Shown here: positions 1 to 7,161 of the stretch, piece after piece
Numbering within the stretch: position 1 is the stretch's first letter
How the letters are laid out: the number at the start of each line of letters is the position of its first letter
Origin: CAYYWP01 sp050176585
GTDB taxonomy: Bacteria > Desulfobacterota > Binatia > HRBIN30 > CADEER01
NCBI GenBank assembly: GCA_050176585.1
Contig: JBFXHX010000061.1
Span: 1 to 17,913 of the forward strand
Length of the DNA stretch: 17,913 nucleotides
Direction of reading: 5' to 3'
Position numbers and translations under genes: made by a program
The notes under the pieces: generated by a model
Database searches by the model: none
What the model was told of the DNA's origin: nothing
The model's input: only the letters and a program-made list of their open reading frames with translations

Positions 1-9
1 CCCGATGAG

Positions 10-1122
10 CTAACCGAACATCTCCTTGACCTTGTCGAAGAAGCCCTTGGAGATGGGATGCACTTCTTCGCCGCTCAGGCGGGCAAACTCCTCCAGCAGC
101 TCGCGCTGCTTCGTGGTCAGCTTGCGCGGCGTCTCGACCACCACGCGCACCAAGGCATCGCCGTGCGAGTAGCCGCGGACATCGGGCACGCCCTTGCCCT
201 TCAGACGGAATACGTCGCCCGATTGCGTGCCCGACGGGATGGTCAGGCTCTCCTTCCCATGCGGCGTCGGAACTTCGATGTCGGCGCCGAGCGCGGCTTG
301 GGTGAACCCGATCGGCACCTCGCACACGACGTCGTTCCCCTCGCGTGTGAACAGCGGGTGCTCGCGAACGTGCAGCAGCACGTAGAGATCGCCGGACGGC
401 CCGCCATTCTGCCCGGCTTCGCCTTCGCCGCGCAGCTTGAGGCGCGAGCCGGTATCGACGCCGGCGGGAATACGGACGCTCAGCGTCTGTTGCCCGCGCA
501 CCGTGCCGGCGCCACCGCACGTCCGGCACGGATCGCGCAGAACGGTGCCTTGGCCCTGGCAACGACTGCACGTCTTCGCGATGCTGAACAGCCCCTGCTG
601 GTAGCGCAGCTGGCCGGCCCCGCGGCAAGTGCCGCACGTCTCTCGCGCGGCGCCGTCTTTCGAGCCCGAACCGCGACACTCGCGGCAGGTGCTGAGCCGC
701 GGAACGCGGATCGTCTTTTCGGCGCCGAAGACGGCTTCCTCGAAATCGATCTCCAGGTCGTAGCGGAGATCATCGCCGCGCCGCGCGCGGTTCCGCCCGC
801 GCCGTTGGCCGCCGAAGAAATCTCCGAGGATGTCGCCGAATATGTCCTCGAAGCCGCTGGCGGAAAAGTCGAATCCGCCGAACCCCGCGCCCTGGTCGAA
901 CGCGGCATGGCCGAACCGATCGTACTGAGCGCGCTTCTCCTGGTCAGAGAGGATTTGGTAGGCCTCGGCCGCCTCTTTGAAGTGCTCCTCGGCCGCCTTA
1001 TCCCCCGGATTGCGATCCGGATGGAATTTGAGTGCGACTTTTCGGTAAGCTTTTTTGATCTGTTCGGGAGTGGCATCCTGTGCCACCCCCAGCACCGTGT
1101 AGTAATCGCGCTTCGCAGCCAC
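10..1122 (-). CDS. dnaJ: Chaperone protein DnaJ (Hsp40)
   Basis: Co-chaperone that delivers unfolded clients to DnaK and stimulates its ATPase in the cytoplasm. All type I DnaJ parts are visible: the J domain with the HPD tripeptide at about residues 34-36, a Gly/Phe-rich stretch (roughly 75-115), and four CxxCxGxG zinc repeats (CRECRGSG, CGTCRGAG, CSRCQGQG, CRTCGGAG; cysteines about 146/149, 163/166, 185/188, 199/202), followed by the two C-terminal client-binding beta domains. I chose the GTG at 1120-1122 (product begins VAAKRDYYTVLGV), which gives 370 residues, close to the usual length. The frame stays open upstream to 1185, but those codons lie in the dnaK-dnaJ hairpin and match nothing in DnaJ. 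A G-rich stretch (TGGGGG) sits about 9 nt before the GTG. It is the last gene of grpE-dnaK-dnaJ and ends with TAG 9 bp from the window edge. Confidence 0.97.
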   Translation of the reverse strand: MAAKRDYYTVLGVAQDATPEQIKKAYRKVALKFHPDRNPGDKAAEEHFKEAAEAYQILSDQEKRAQYDRFGHAAFDQGAGFGGFDFSASGFEDIFGDILGDFFGGQRRGRNRARRGDDLRYDLEIDFEEAVFGAEKTIRVPRLSTCRECRGSGSKDGAARETCGTCRGAGQLRYQQGLFSIAKTCSRCQGQGTVLRDPCRTCGGAGTVRGQQTLSVRIPAGVDTGSRLKLRGEGEAGQNGGPSGDLYVLLHVREHPLFTREGNDVVCEVPIGFTQAALGADIEVPTPHGKESLTIPSGTQSGDVFRLKGKGVPDVRGYSHGDALVRVVVETPRKLTTKQRELLEEFARLSGEEVHPISKGFFDKVKEMFG

Positions 1123-1147
1123 GCACCAAAGCCCCCAGCTACAGTAC

Positions 1148-1178
1148 AAAAGCCCTCCCCCGCAGTCGAGGGAGGGCT
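1148..1178 (-). terminator. Terminator-like hairpin between dnaK and dnaJ
   Basis: Read on the minus strand (the transcribed direction), a perfect 9-bp stem AGCCCTCCC / GGGAGGGCT with a 10-nt loop is followed directly by TTTTG. Plus-strand arms are 1151-1159 and 1170-1178. It sits in the 90-bp gap between the dnaK stop and the dnaJ GTG. The strong stem resembles an intrinsic terminator, but the T run is only four bases, so partial termination or 3'-end protection of grpE-dnaK mRNA is more likely than a full stop. The function is inferred. Confidence 0.55.
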
Positions 1179-1212
1179 CCCGCACGCTCGGCGCCGCTCG
1201 ACGCCTATTCCT

Positions 1213-3141
1213 CTATTCCTTTACTTCCTCGAAGTCCGCATCGACTACGTCGTCGCGTCCCCCGCCAGCCCCGGGTTGTTGCTGGGCGGCGCCATCGCCG
1301 CGCGGTGGCGGCTGCCCTTCCGCCCCGCCGGCTCGCGCGGCTTTCGCGTACATCGCTTCGGCGAGCTTGTGCTGCGCCTGGGTGAGGCGCTCCATCGCCG
1401 ATCGCATGCGGTCCACGTCATTGCTCTCGAGGGCGGCCTTGGCGTCGGCGAGGGCGCTTTCGATAGTCGACCGCGCCTCTGCATCCACTTCGCTGCCGTG
1501 CTCTCCGAGGTTTTTCTCGGTCTGGTACACAAGGCCGTCGAGCTGATTGCGCACTTCGACCGATTCCCGCCGCTTGCGGTCCTCGTCCGCGTGCTCCTCG
1601 GCGTCGCGGACCATCTGCTTGATCTCGCTCTCGCTCAAGCCACTCGAGGCGGTGATCTTGATCGACTGCTCCTTACCGGTGCCGAGATCCTTGGCATGGA
1701 CGTGCACGATGCCGTTGGCGTCGATGTCGAACGTCACCTCGATCTGCGGGATTCCACGCGGGGCCGGCGGAATGCCCACGAGGTCGAACTGCCCCAGCAG
1801 CTTGTTGTTGGCGGCCATCTCGCGCTCCCCTTGGAACACGCGGATGGTCACGGCGTTCTGATTGTCCGCCGCGGTCGAGAAGACTTGGCTCTTCTTGGTC
1901 GGAACGGTGGTGTTCTTCTCGATGAGCTTCGTGAACACGCCGCCCAGTGTCTCGATGCCGAGGGACAGCGGCGTGACGTCGAGCAGGAGGACGTCTTTGA
2001 CCTCGCCCTTCAGCACGCCACCCTGGATGGCCGCACCGATCGCGACCACCTCGTCCGGGTTGACGCCCTTGTTGGGTTCCTTGCCGAAGAGCTTCTTCAC
2101 GCGCGCCTGGACGGCCGGCATGCGGGTCATGCCGCCGACGAGGAGCACCTCGTTCACCTGGTTGGCCGACAGGCCAGCGTCTGAGAGCGCCGTGACGCAC
2201 GGGCCCTCCAGGCGATCGAGCAAGTCGGCGCACAATGCCTCCAACTTGGCGCGCGTCAGCTTCATGGTCATGTGCTTCGGGCCGGTCTGGTCGGCGGTGA
2301 TGAACGGGAGGTTGATGTCCGTCTCGCTGACCGTGGACAGCTCCATCTTCGCGCGCTCGGCCGCCTCTTTCAGGCGCTGGAGAGCCATGCGGTCCTTGCG
2401 CAGATCGATACCCTGATCCTTTCTGAACTCGTCGGCCAGGTAATCGATGATGCGCTGGTCGAAGTCGTCGCCACCGAGGAAGGTGTCCCCGTTGGTGGAC
2501 TTCACCTCGAACACGCCATCGCCGAGCTCGAGGATCGAGATGTCGAAGGTGCCGCCGCCGAGATCGAACACGGCGATCTTCTCATCTTTCTTCTTGTCGA
2601 GTCCGTACGCGAGCGCCGCCGCCGTCGGCTCGTTGATGATGCGCAACACGTTCAAGCCCGCGATGCGTCCCGCGTCCTTGGTCGCCTGGCGCTGGCTGTC
2701 GTTGAAGTATGCAGGGACCGTGATGACGGCTTCGGTCACCTTCTCACCGAGATAGTCCTCCGCCGTCTGCTTCATCTTTTGCAGAATGAAGGCCGAGATC
2801 TCCTGCGGGCTGTATTTCTTGCCGCGGCACTCCACCCAGGCATCGCCGTTGTCGGCGCGGATGATCTTGAACGGCGCCACCTTCATCATCCGCTGCACTT
2901 CGGGGTCGTCGAACTTGCGCCCGATCAGGCGCTTGATGCCGAACAGCGTATTTTCCGGATTTGTGATCGCTTGCCGGCGGGCGATTTGGCCGACCAGGCG
3001 CTCGCCCGAATCCGTAAAGGCGACCACCGACGGGGTCGTGCGGCTGCCCTCGGAGTTCTCGATGACTTTCGGCTCGCCGCCTTCCATGATGGCGACACAC
3101 GAGTTCGTGGTGCCGAGGTCGATACCGACTACTTTTGCCAT
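1213..3141 (-). CDS. dnaK: Molecular chaperone DnaK (Hsp70)
   Basis: ATP-driven Hsp70 chaperone that binds exposed hydrophobic segments, working with DnaJ and GrpE. It has 642 residues, normal for the family. The N-terminal ATPase domain shows the phosphate-1 motif GIDLGTTNSCVAI (from residue 6), the phosphate-2 motif FDLGGGTFD (192-200) and the adenosine motif LLVGGMTRMP (333-342). The interdomain linker VLLLDVTPLSLG is at 384-395, followed by the substrate-binding domain and helical lid. The tail is Gly/Gln/Pro-rich and ends DADFEEVKE, a variant of the usual EEVD/EEVK-type end. The start is ATG with AAGGAG 10 nt upstream. It lies 45 bp after grpE and 90 bp before dnaJ on the same strand, so co-transcription with both is expected. 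Nothing appears truncated. Confidence 0.98.
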   Translation of the reverse strand: MAKVVGIDLGTTNSCVAIMEGGEPKVIENSEGSRTTPSVVAFTDSGERLVGQIARRQAITNPENTLFGIKRLIGRKFDDPEVQRMMKVAPFKIIRADNGDAWVECRGKKYSPQEISAFILQKMKQTAEDYLGEKVTEAVITVPAYFNDSQRQATKDAGRIAGLNVLRIINEPTAAALAYGLDKKKDEKIAVFDLGGGTFDISILELGDGVFEVKSTNGDTFLGGDDFDQRIIDYLADEFRKDQGIDLRKDRMALQRLKEAAERAKMELSTVSETDINLPFITADQTGPKHMTMKLTRAKLEALCADLLDRLEGPCVTALSDAGLSANQVNEVLLVGGMTRMPAVQARVKKLFGKEPNKGVNPDEVVAIGAAIQGGVLKGEVKDVLLLDVTPLSLGIETLGGVFTKLIEKNTTVPTKKSQVFSTAADNQNAVTIRVFQGEREMAANNKLLGQFDLVGIPPAPRGIPQIEVTFDIDANGIVHVHAKDLGTGKEQSIKITASSGLSESEIKQMVRDAEEHADEDRKRRESVEVRNQLDGLVYQTEKNLGEHGSEVDAEARSTIESALADAKAALESNDVDRMRSAMERLTQAQHKLAEAMYAKAARAGGAEGQPPPRGDGAAQQQPGAGGGRDDVVDADFEEVKE

Positions 3142-3186
3142 GTGGGATGGTCTCCTTCGCGCTGAACACTCGAGGCAGGGCAGCAG

Positions 3187-3765
3187 TTAATCACCGGTCT
3201 TGGGGCTTTCAATCTCCGGTTTGGTGGACACGCTGACTTTGGCGGGCCGGATGACCCGGTCGTGCAGGACGTAGCCGGGTTGGAATTGCTGCACGACGCG
3301 GTTCGGTTCGTGCTCGGGGGTGCGCACGGTGGCGATCGCCTCGTGCCGAGCGGGGTCGAACCGTTCGCCGGTGGCGTCGATCCGCGTGATGCCGTGCCGG
3401 CTCAGCGCGTCCATCGCATTGCGGAGGACCATGCGGACGCCCTCGACCAGCGGCTCGCCGTTGCCCCCGGATTCGGCGTGCTCGATGGCGCGCTCGAGAT
3501 CGTCGAGGACCTGCGCCAAGTCGCGGGCGAGATGCGTGGATGCGTACCGCAGCGCTTCACCGTGGTCGCGCTGCAGGCGCTTCTTGTAGTTCTCGAACTC
3601 GGCGCGCTCGCGCAGGTAGAGATCGCGGAAGCGCTCGGTCTCGGCGCGTTGGGCTGCCATGTCGGGCGCATCGACTCCGGAGCCCGATGACTCCGCGGCC
3701 ACTTCGCCAGCCGCCGGTTGTCCCGGTTCCGAACGCTGCGTCTTGGGATCGTCTTCGGCTGCCAT
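3187..3765 (-). CDS. grpE: Nucleotide exchange factor GrpE
   Basis: Dimeric factor that releases ADP from DnaK and so resets the chaperone cycle. The 192-residue product has a disordered acidic/Ser/Gly-rich N-terminus (about 1-35), a long helical coiled-coil stretch containing RFRDLYLRERAEFENYKKR, and the C-terminal beta domain with the conserved run RFDPARHEAIATV and the ending QPGYVLHDRVIRPAKVSVS, a clear GrpE signature. I chose the ATG at 3763-3765 (MAAEDDPKT) because AAAGG lies about 10 nt upstream. The frame extends 20 codons further to 3825, but that stretch overlaps the likely promoter and 5' hairpin. It is the first gene of grpE-dnaK-dnaJ. No hrcA precedes it in this window. Confidence 0.96.
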   Translation of the reverse strand: MAAEDDPKTQRSEPGQPAAGEVAAESSGSGVDAPDMAAQRAETERFRDLYLRERAEFENYKKRLQRDHGEALRYASTHLARDLAQVLDDLERAIEHAESGGNGEPLVEGVRMVLRNAMDALSRHGITRIDATGERFDPARHEAIATVRTPEHEPNRVVQQFQPGYVLHDRVIRPAKVSVSTKPEIESPKTGD

Positions 3766-3804
3766 GGAGGGGATACCTTTCGCCAGAAACTGCGCGGCCG
3801 GATG

Positions 3805-3824
3805 TGCCGCCCGCAGCGGCGGCA
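3805..3824 (-). other. Perfect 7-bp hairpin in the grpE leader
   Basis: TGCCGCC (3805-3811) and GGCGGCA (3818-3824) form a perfect stem with a 6-nt loop. It touches the proposed grpE -10 element, so it would fall at or near the start of the transcript. It could be an operator or a leader structure; in sequence this GC-rich, chance cannot be excluded. Confidence 0.3.
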
Positions 3825-3851
3825 AGCTAAGGCTCTAGGATCCCTTGTCAA
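3824..3851 (-). promoter_or_regulatory. Candidate sigma70-type promoter for grpE-dnaK-dnaJ
   Basis: On the minus strand a perfect TTGACA (-35, plus coordinates 3846-3851) is followed after 16 nt by TAGCTT (3824-3829; 3 of 6 matches to TATAAT). It ends about 58 nt before the grpE ATG, in the 114-bp gap shared with divergent recO. I looked for a CIRCE repeat (TTAGCACTC-N9-GAGTGCTAA) and for a sigma32-type CCCCAT -10 element and found neither, so the heat-shock control is not apparent from sequence. Confidence 0.4.
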
Positions 3852-3879
3852 CCAACCGTTCAGGTGTTTTCTTCGTCGG

Positions 3880-4632
3880 GTGCCAGCGTTTCAGAGCAGC
3901 CGGGCGATCGTCCTGCGCTGGCGCGCGTACGGCGAGAGCGACAAGATCGCCACCCTGGTCACCGAGGATTTCGGCAAGCTGACCGGCATCGGCAAAGGGG
4001 CGCGGAGATCGCGGCGGCGCTTCGCCAACTCGCTCGAGCCGCTCGCCCGCGTGCGGGTGTATTTCCGCGCGCGCCCCGGCGCGGAGCTGGCCTTTCTCGA
4101 GAGCTGCGAGCTGCTCGCATCCTCGCTGCCGTTCAGCGACCCGTCGCGTTTCGCGTACGCCAGCTACGTCGCCGAGCTGGTGGACCGTTTGACGATGGAG
4201 CACGAACCCGTGCGCGGCTTGTACGAGTTGCTCGCCGAGGCACTGGAGGCGCTCGAGCGCGGACCCGCAACAGCGGGATTTTTACGCGGCTACGAGCTGC
4301 AACTGCTCACCCGCGCCGGGTTCGAGCCGCTGCTCGACCGTTGCGCGCACTGCGGACAGCCGTGGGCGGGCGACAAGCCGATACTGCTGAGCACGCACCA
4401 TGGTACGCTGAGCGGCGCGGACTGCCGGCGGGATGACGACCCCACCGTGCCGATCGACGCCCTGCTGCTGCCCCATCTGGAAGCGCTAAAGGCGCTACCG
4501 CTCACCCGGTGCCGCGAGCGAGCACTCGGCGCGCACGCCGCCGGGGCGGCGCAGTTCACCGGGCGGCTGCTGGCCCTGCACCTCGCCCGACCGCTGCGTT
4601 CGCTCAAGCTGATCGAGCAGCTGGCGAGCTGA
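3880..4632 (+). CDS. recO: DNA repair protein RecO
   Basis: Recombination mediator that, with RecR (and RecF), loads RecA onto SSB-coated single-stranded DNA and anneals strands. The N-terminal OB-fold is recognisable from AIVLRWRAYGESDKIATLVT and the following GKLTGIGKGARRSRRRF, which is basic as expected for DNA contact. The C-terminal half is helical with a partial zinc site: CAHC at residues 155-158 and Cys182 in SGADC, where the usual fourth Cys is absent. The GTG start gives 250 residues, near the family length (about 240-250). The frame runs upstream to 3718, but that part overlaps grpE and matches nothing in RecO. No strong Shine-Dalgarno sequence is visible. It is divergent from grpE, and its last 29 bp overlap the convergent ALG1-like gene. 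Confidence 0.9.
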   Translation: MPAFQSSRAIVLRWRAYGESDKIATLVTEDFGKLTGIGKGARRSRRRFANSLEPLARVRVYFRARPGAELAFLESCELLASSLPFSDPSRFAYASYVAELVDRLTMEHEPVRGLYELLAEALEALERGPATAGFLRGYELQLLTRAGFEPLLDRCAHCGQPWAGDKPILLSTHHGTLSGADCRRDDDPTVPIDALLLPHLEALKALPLTRCRERALGAHAAGAAQFTGRLLALHLARPLRSLKLIEQLAS

Positions 4633-5908
4633 CGCCGGCGGCGGCGCGGCCGAGCAGGCGTGCGAACACCGGCAGCGCTTCCGTCCTCCAGCCCTCCTCC
4701 CAGGTCGTGCGGGGGAGGCCCGCCACGCCCGCGCGCAAGTGCTGCAGGTGTGCGCTGCCGCCCTGAGCCAGCCAGGAGAGGCAGTGCCGTGCGAGCTCGT
4801 CCGCGGTGCGGAACAGCACGCCCGTGCGCCCTGGTGCGAGCATTTCGCGCAGCGTTTCGCCGTAGTCCACGGCGCAGACCGGCAGTCCGGCGCCGAAACA
4901 GTCGGCGATCTTCATCGGCAGATCGAGCCCCGACGATGACCGGTGCAGACAGATGCCGACGTCTGCGGCGCCGAGCAGCGTGGCGTAATCATCCGGCTGC
5001 AGCCAGGCCGTGCGCGCGGCTGCCCGGCGGAGCGGCATTGCCGCGGCGCGCGCCTCGAAACGCGCTCGGTTCGGCCCCGTACCGGTCAGCACCACCACCA
5101 ACCGAAGTCCATCGGCGCCACCCAGACCGGCTTCGCAAGCGGCCAGCGCATTCAGCAGCAGGTCGGTGTCCTCGTCGGCACTCCAGCTCGTCGGGCTGAT
5201 CGCCACCAGTGGGGGCCTCGGCCCGTCCAGCTCCAGGCCGAGAAGCTGGCCCAGGCGCCGGCGCCGGGCGCCGCGATCGGCCGCCGTAGCGGGCGCGAGA
5301 AACGCCGCTGGGCGATCGCGCAACACGACGGGAGCCCGGACCCGCCACGCCGTCGCGAGCGCGCGCTGCAACGCGGTAGATACGCAGAGATGCGCGTGTG
5401 CCCGCGGCGCCAACCGCCGCTCCAACGCGCGCGCCACCCGCACGGCCGCGTGGCTTGACCCGAGGGTGAGCGCCAACTGGGTGTGGCCGAGGTTGTGCCA
5501 GTCGACGACGATGCGGGCGCCGCGCAGTGCGGCCAGCGGCGGCAGCAACAACGTCGGCAGCGCCGGCGGCGTTTGCAGCAACCAGAGGTCCGGACGCGGC
5601 GCGGAGCCGACGGCGCGGGACAGCAGCCGTGCACCGAGCAAGCTAGCGCGCGAGAGCGCGTACGCGAGAAACCGCGCGCGGGACAATTGGTGGCGCCCGG
5701 CACGCGGCGGCTCGGCCAGATGGCGAATCGACAACCCGGGGTGGCCGGCCAAGGCGCTCGGCAAATCGGCGCCCGGGTAGCCGATCAACTCCACCGCCGC
5801 ACCGGTGCCGAGCAGCGCGCTCGCGTGTCGCAGCATGCGCGGGCTGCGGCCGACGTCGCCGAGCACCACGACGGCGACGCGCGCACCGGCGAGAGGTTCT
5901 GCAGACAT
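4604..5908 (-). CDS. ALG1-like beta-1,4-mannosyltransferase (GT33-type glycosyltransferase)
   Basis: Predicted GT-B glycosyltransferase of 434 residues. It carries the block pattern I know from eukaryotic ALG1, which moves mannose from GDP-Man onto chitobiosyl-PP-dolichol: VVVLGDVGRSPRM (13-25), DWHNLGHTQLALTLG (136-150), SPTSWSADEDTDLLL (238-252), and LHRSSSGLDLPMKIADCF with LPVCAVDYGETLREML (about 321-357). Human ALG1 has nearly the same strings in the same order (VVLGDVGRSPRM, DWHNYGY, STSWTEDEDF, HTSSSGLDLPMK, LPVCAVNF). Length is close to ALG1 (about 450-460), but the N-terminal membrane helix of ALG1 is missing, so it would be peripheral or soluble. Start: ATG at 5906-5908 (MSAEPLAGARVAVVV). 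A GTG at 5974 has a better Shine-Dalgarno sequence (GGAG) and would add 22 residues, but it overlaps a likely divergent promoter. The bacterial acceptor and the donor are unknown; homology is firm, activity is inferred. Confidence 0.85.
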   Translation of the reverse strand: MSAEPLAGARVAVVVLGDVGRSPRMLRHASALLGTGAAVELIGYPGADLPSALAGHPGLSIRHLAEPPRAGRHQLSRARFLAYALSRASLLGARLLSRAVGSAPRPDLWLLQTPPALPTLLLPPLAALRGARIVVDWHNLGHTQLALTLGSSHAAVRVARALERRLAPRAHAHLCVSTALQRALATAWRVRAPVVLRDRPAAFLAPATAADRGARRRRLGQLLGLELDGPRPPLVAISPTSWSADEDTDLLLNALAACEAGLGGADGLRLVVVLTGTGPNRARFEARAAAMPLRRAAARTAWLQPDDYATLLGAADVGICLHRSSSGLDLPMKIADCFGAGLPVCAVDYGETLREMLAPGRTGVLFRTADELARHCLSWLAQGGSAHLQHLRAGVAGLPRTTWEEGWRTEALPVFARLLGRAAAGVSSPAARSA

Positions 5909-5954
5909 GGCGAGTGGAGCCCGCAGGGCGCGGCGGGCCGGCGCGGCGCTGTTT

Positions 5955-5983
5955 TTGAGTCGCGCTCCGCGCACCGTTACACT
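5955..5983 (+). promoter_or_regulatory. Candidate sigma70-type promoter for the murG-like gene
   Basis: TTGAGT (5955-5960), a 17-nt spacer and TACACT (5978-5983; 4 of 6 matches to TATAAT) lie about 45 bp before the proposed start of the MurG-family gene. A minus-strand TGTAAC (5976-5981) overlaps the same bases and could serve the divergent ALG1-like gene, although its best -35 (TTGAAG) is only 15 nt away. This is sequence match only. Confidence 0.4.
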
Positions 5984-6027
5984 CCGCTCCCTGCGCCTTC
6001 AACCGCGCCGAAGAGGAGGATGTCATC

Positions 6028-7161
6028 ATCCCGTCGCCACCCGCGTCCGCGGTACTCCGCATAGCCCTCACCGGCGGCGGCACCGCGGGTCACGTCTTTC
6101 CGCTGCTGGCCGTCGCGTCGGCATACCAGGCCGCGCGGCCCGACACCGCGTGCGTGTTCATCGGCGCCGAGGGCGATCCCACCGCGCAGCTCGCCGCCGC
6201 AGCGGGTCTCGCGGTCCGCACCGTACCCGCGGCGCCGCTGTTCGGCGTCGGACCCCGGGGCAAGCTGCGTGCCCTATCGCGCCTGCTGCGCGGCCGGCGC
6301 GAAGCGCGCCGGCTGCTCGCCGCCGAGGCCATTCAATTGGTGATCGGATCGGGCGGATATGTCTCGGCGGCTCCGCTGCTCGCCGCGCATCGGCTGGGCC
6401 TGGTCACGGCGCTCATCGAGCCGAACGCCGCACCCGGATTGACCAACCGGCTGCTCGGTCGGCTGGTCGACCGCGTGTATCTCGGCACCGCCGACGCGCT
6501 GCCACAGTTCAGCGCCCGACGCGCCCTCGTGACCGGCGTACCGCTGCGCGCCGGTCTGACTCGCACGCGGGCAACCGGCGACGGCGGAGCGCGCGTGCTC
6601 GTCACCGGCGGCACCCAAGGATCGCCGTTCCTGAACGCGGAAGCGCCCGAGCTTCTCGCGGCCGTCCGTCGGGCACTGCCGAGTCTGCGCATCTGGCATC
6701 AGGCGGGAGAGCTGCATGCCGCGGCCGTCGCCGCGGCGTATCGCCGCGCCGACCTCCCGGCGCGAGTCGACGGATTCATCGCAGACATCGGCGAAGCCTA
6801 CACCTGGGCTGACGTGGTGGTTTCGGCCGGCGGCGCCATCACGCTCGCCGAGCTGGCTGCGGTCGGCGTCCCCGCGCTGGTCGTGCCGCGCGCATCCGTC
6901 GCGCGCGATCACCAGGCCGATAACGCCCGTGCATTTGCCGAGCATGTCGGGGTATGGGCGAGCGAACGCCACTGGGATCGCCAGGCTCAAGCGGCCTGGC
7001 TCACCGCCCGGCTTCGCGAAGCCGTCGCGCGCCCAACCACGCCGTCGCCGCCACCCGCGGCCGCGGCCATCATCGTGGAGGACTGCGATCGGCTGCTCGC
7101 GGCGGCGCGCGCGCATGGGCGACGACCGCTCAGCACGAACGGCGAATCGCGGCCGCGTTAA
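6028..7161 (+). CDS. murG: MurG-family (GT28) UDP-GlcNAc transferase, non-canonical start
   Basis: GT-B enzyme. MurG proper adds GlcNAc to undecaprenyl-PP-MurNAc-pentapeptide (lipid I to lipid II) on the inner face of the membrane. Visible motifs: RIALTGGGTAGHVFP (glycine loop), GSGGYVSAAPLLAAHRLG, IEPNAAPGLTNRLLG, VTGVPLR, VTGGTQGS, IWHQAGE, and FIADIGEAYTWADVVVSAGG with LAELAAVGVPALVVP. Departures from usual MurG: GGTGGH reads GGTAGH, HEQN/HESN reads IEPN, and the C/S-R-A/S-G-A motif has lost its Arg (SAGGA). No ATG, GTG or TTG exists in this frame between a stop at 5956-5958 and the GTG at 6154, which lies downstream of the essential glycine loop. AGGAGG (6014-6019) is 8 nt before ATC 6028 (5 nt before ATC 6025), so AUC initiation is my choice, giving about 377 residues. 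It may be true MurG or a paralogue with another lipid acceptor. Confidence 0.8.
   Translation: MPSPPASAVLRIALTGGGTAGHVFPLLAVASAYQAARPDTACVFIGAEGDPTAQLAAAAGLAVRTVPAAPLFGVGPRGKLRALSRLLRGRREARRLLAAEAIQLVIGSGGYVSAAPLLAAHRLGLVTALIEPNAAPGLTNRLLGRLVDRVYLGTADALPQFSARRALVTGVPLRAGLTRTRATGDGGARVLVTGGTQGSPFLNAEAPELLAAVRRALPSLRIWHQAGELHAAAVAAAYRRADLPARVDGFIADIGEAYTWADVVVSAGGAITLAELAAVGVPALVVPRASVARDHQADNARAFAEHVGVWASERHWDRQAQAAWLTARLREAVARPTTPSPPPAAAAIIVEDCDRLLAAARAHGRRPLSTNGESRPR

Noticed and set aside
58..2184. Long open frame (708 codons) on the plus strand across dnaJ and dnaK
   Set aside because: Antisense shadow of two unmistakable genes in GC-rich DNA; its translation shows no recognisable domain.
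5909..5974. GTG 5974 as start of the ALG1-like gene
   Set aside because: Has a fair Shine-Dalgarno sequence, but the extra 22 residues match nothing and overlap the likely divergent promoter; kept only as an alternative.
6154..7161. MurG-like gene starting at GTG 6154
   Set aside because: This start would delete the glycine-rich loop GGGTAGHVFP, which is in the same frame directly upstream and clearly belongs to the protein.
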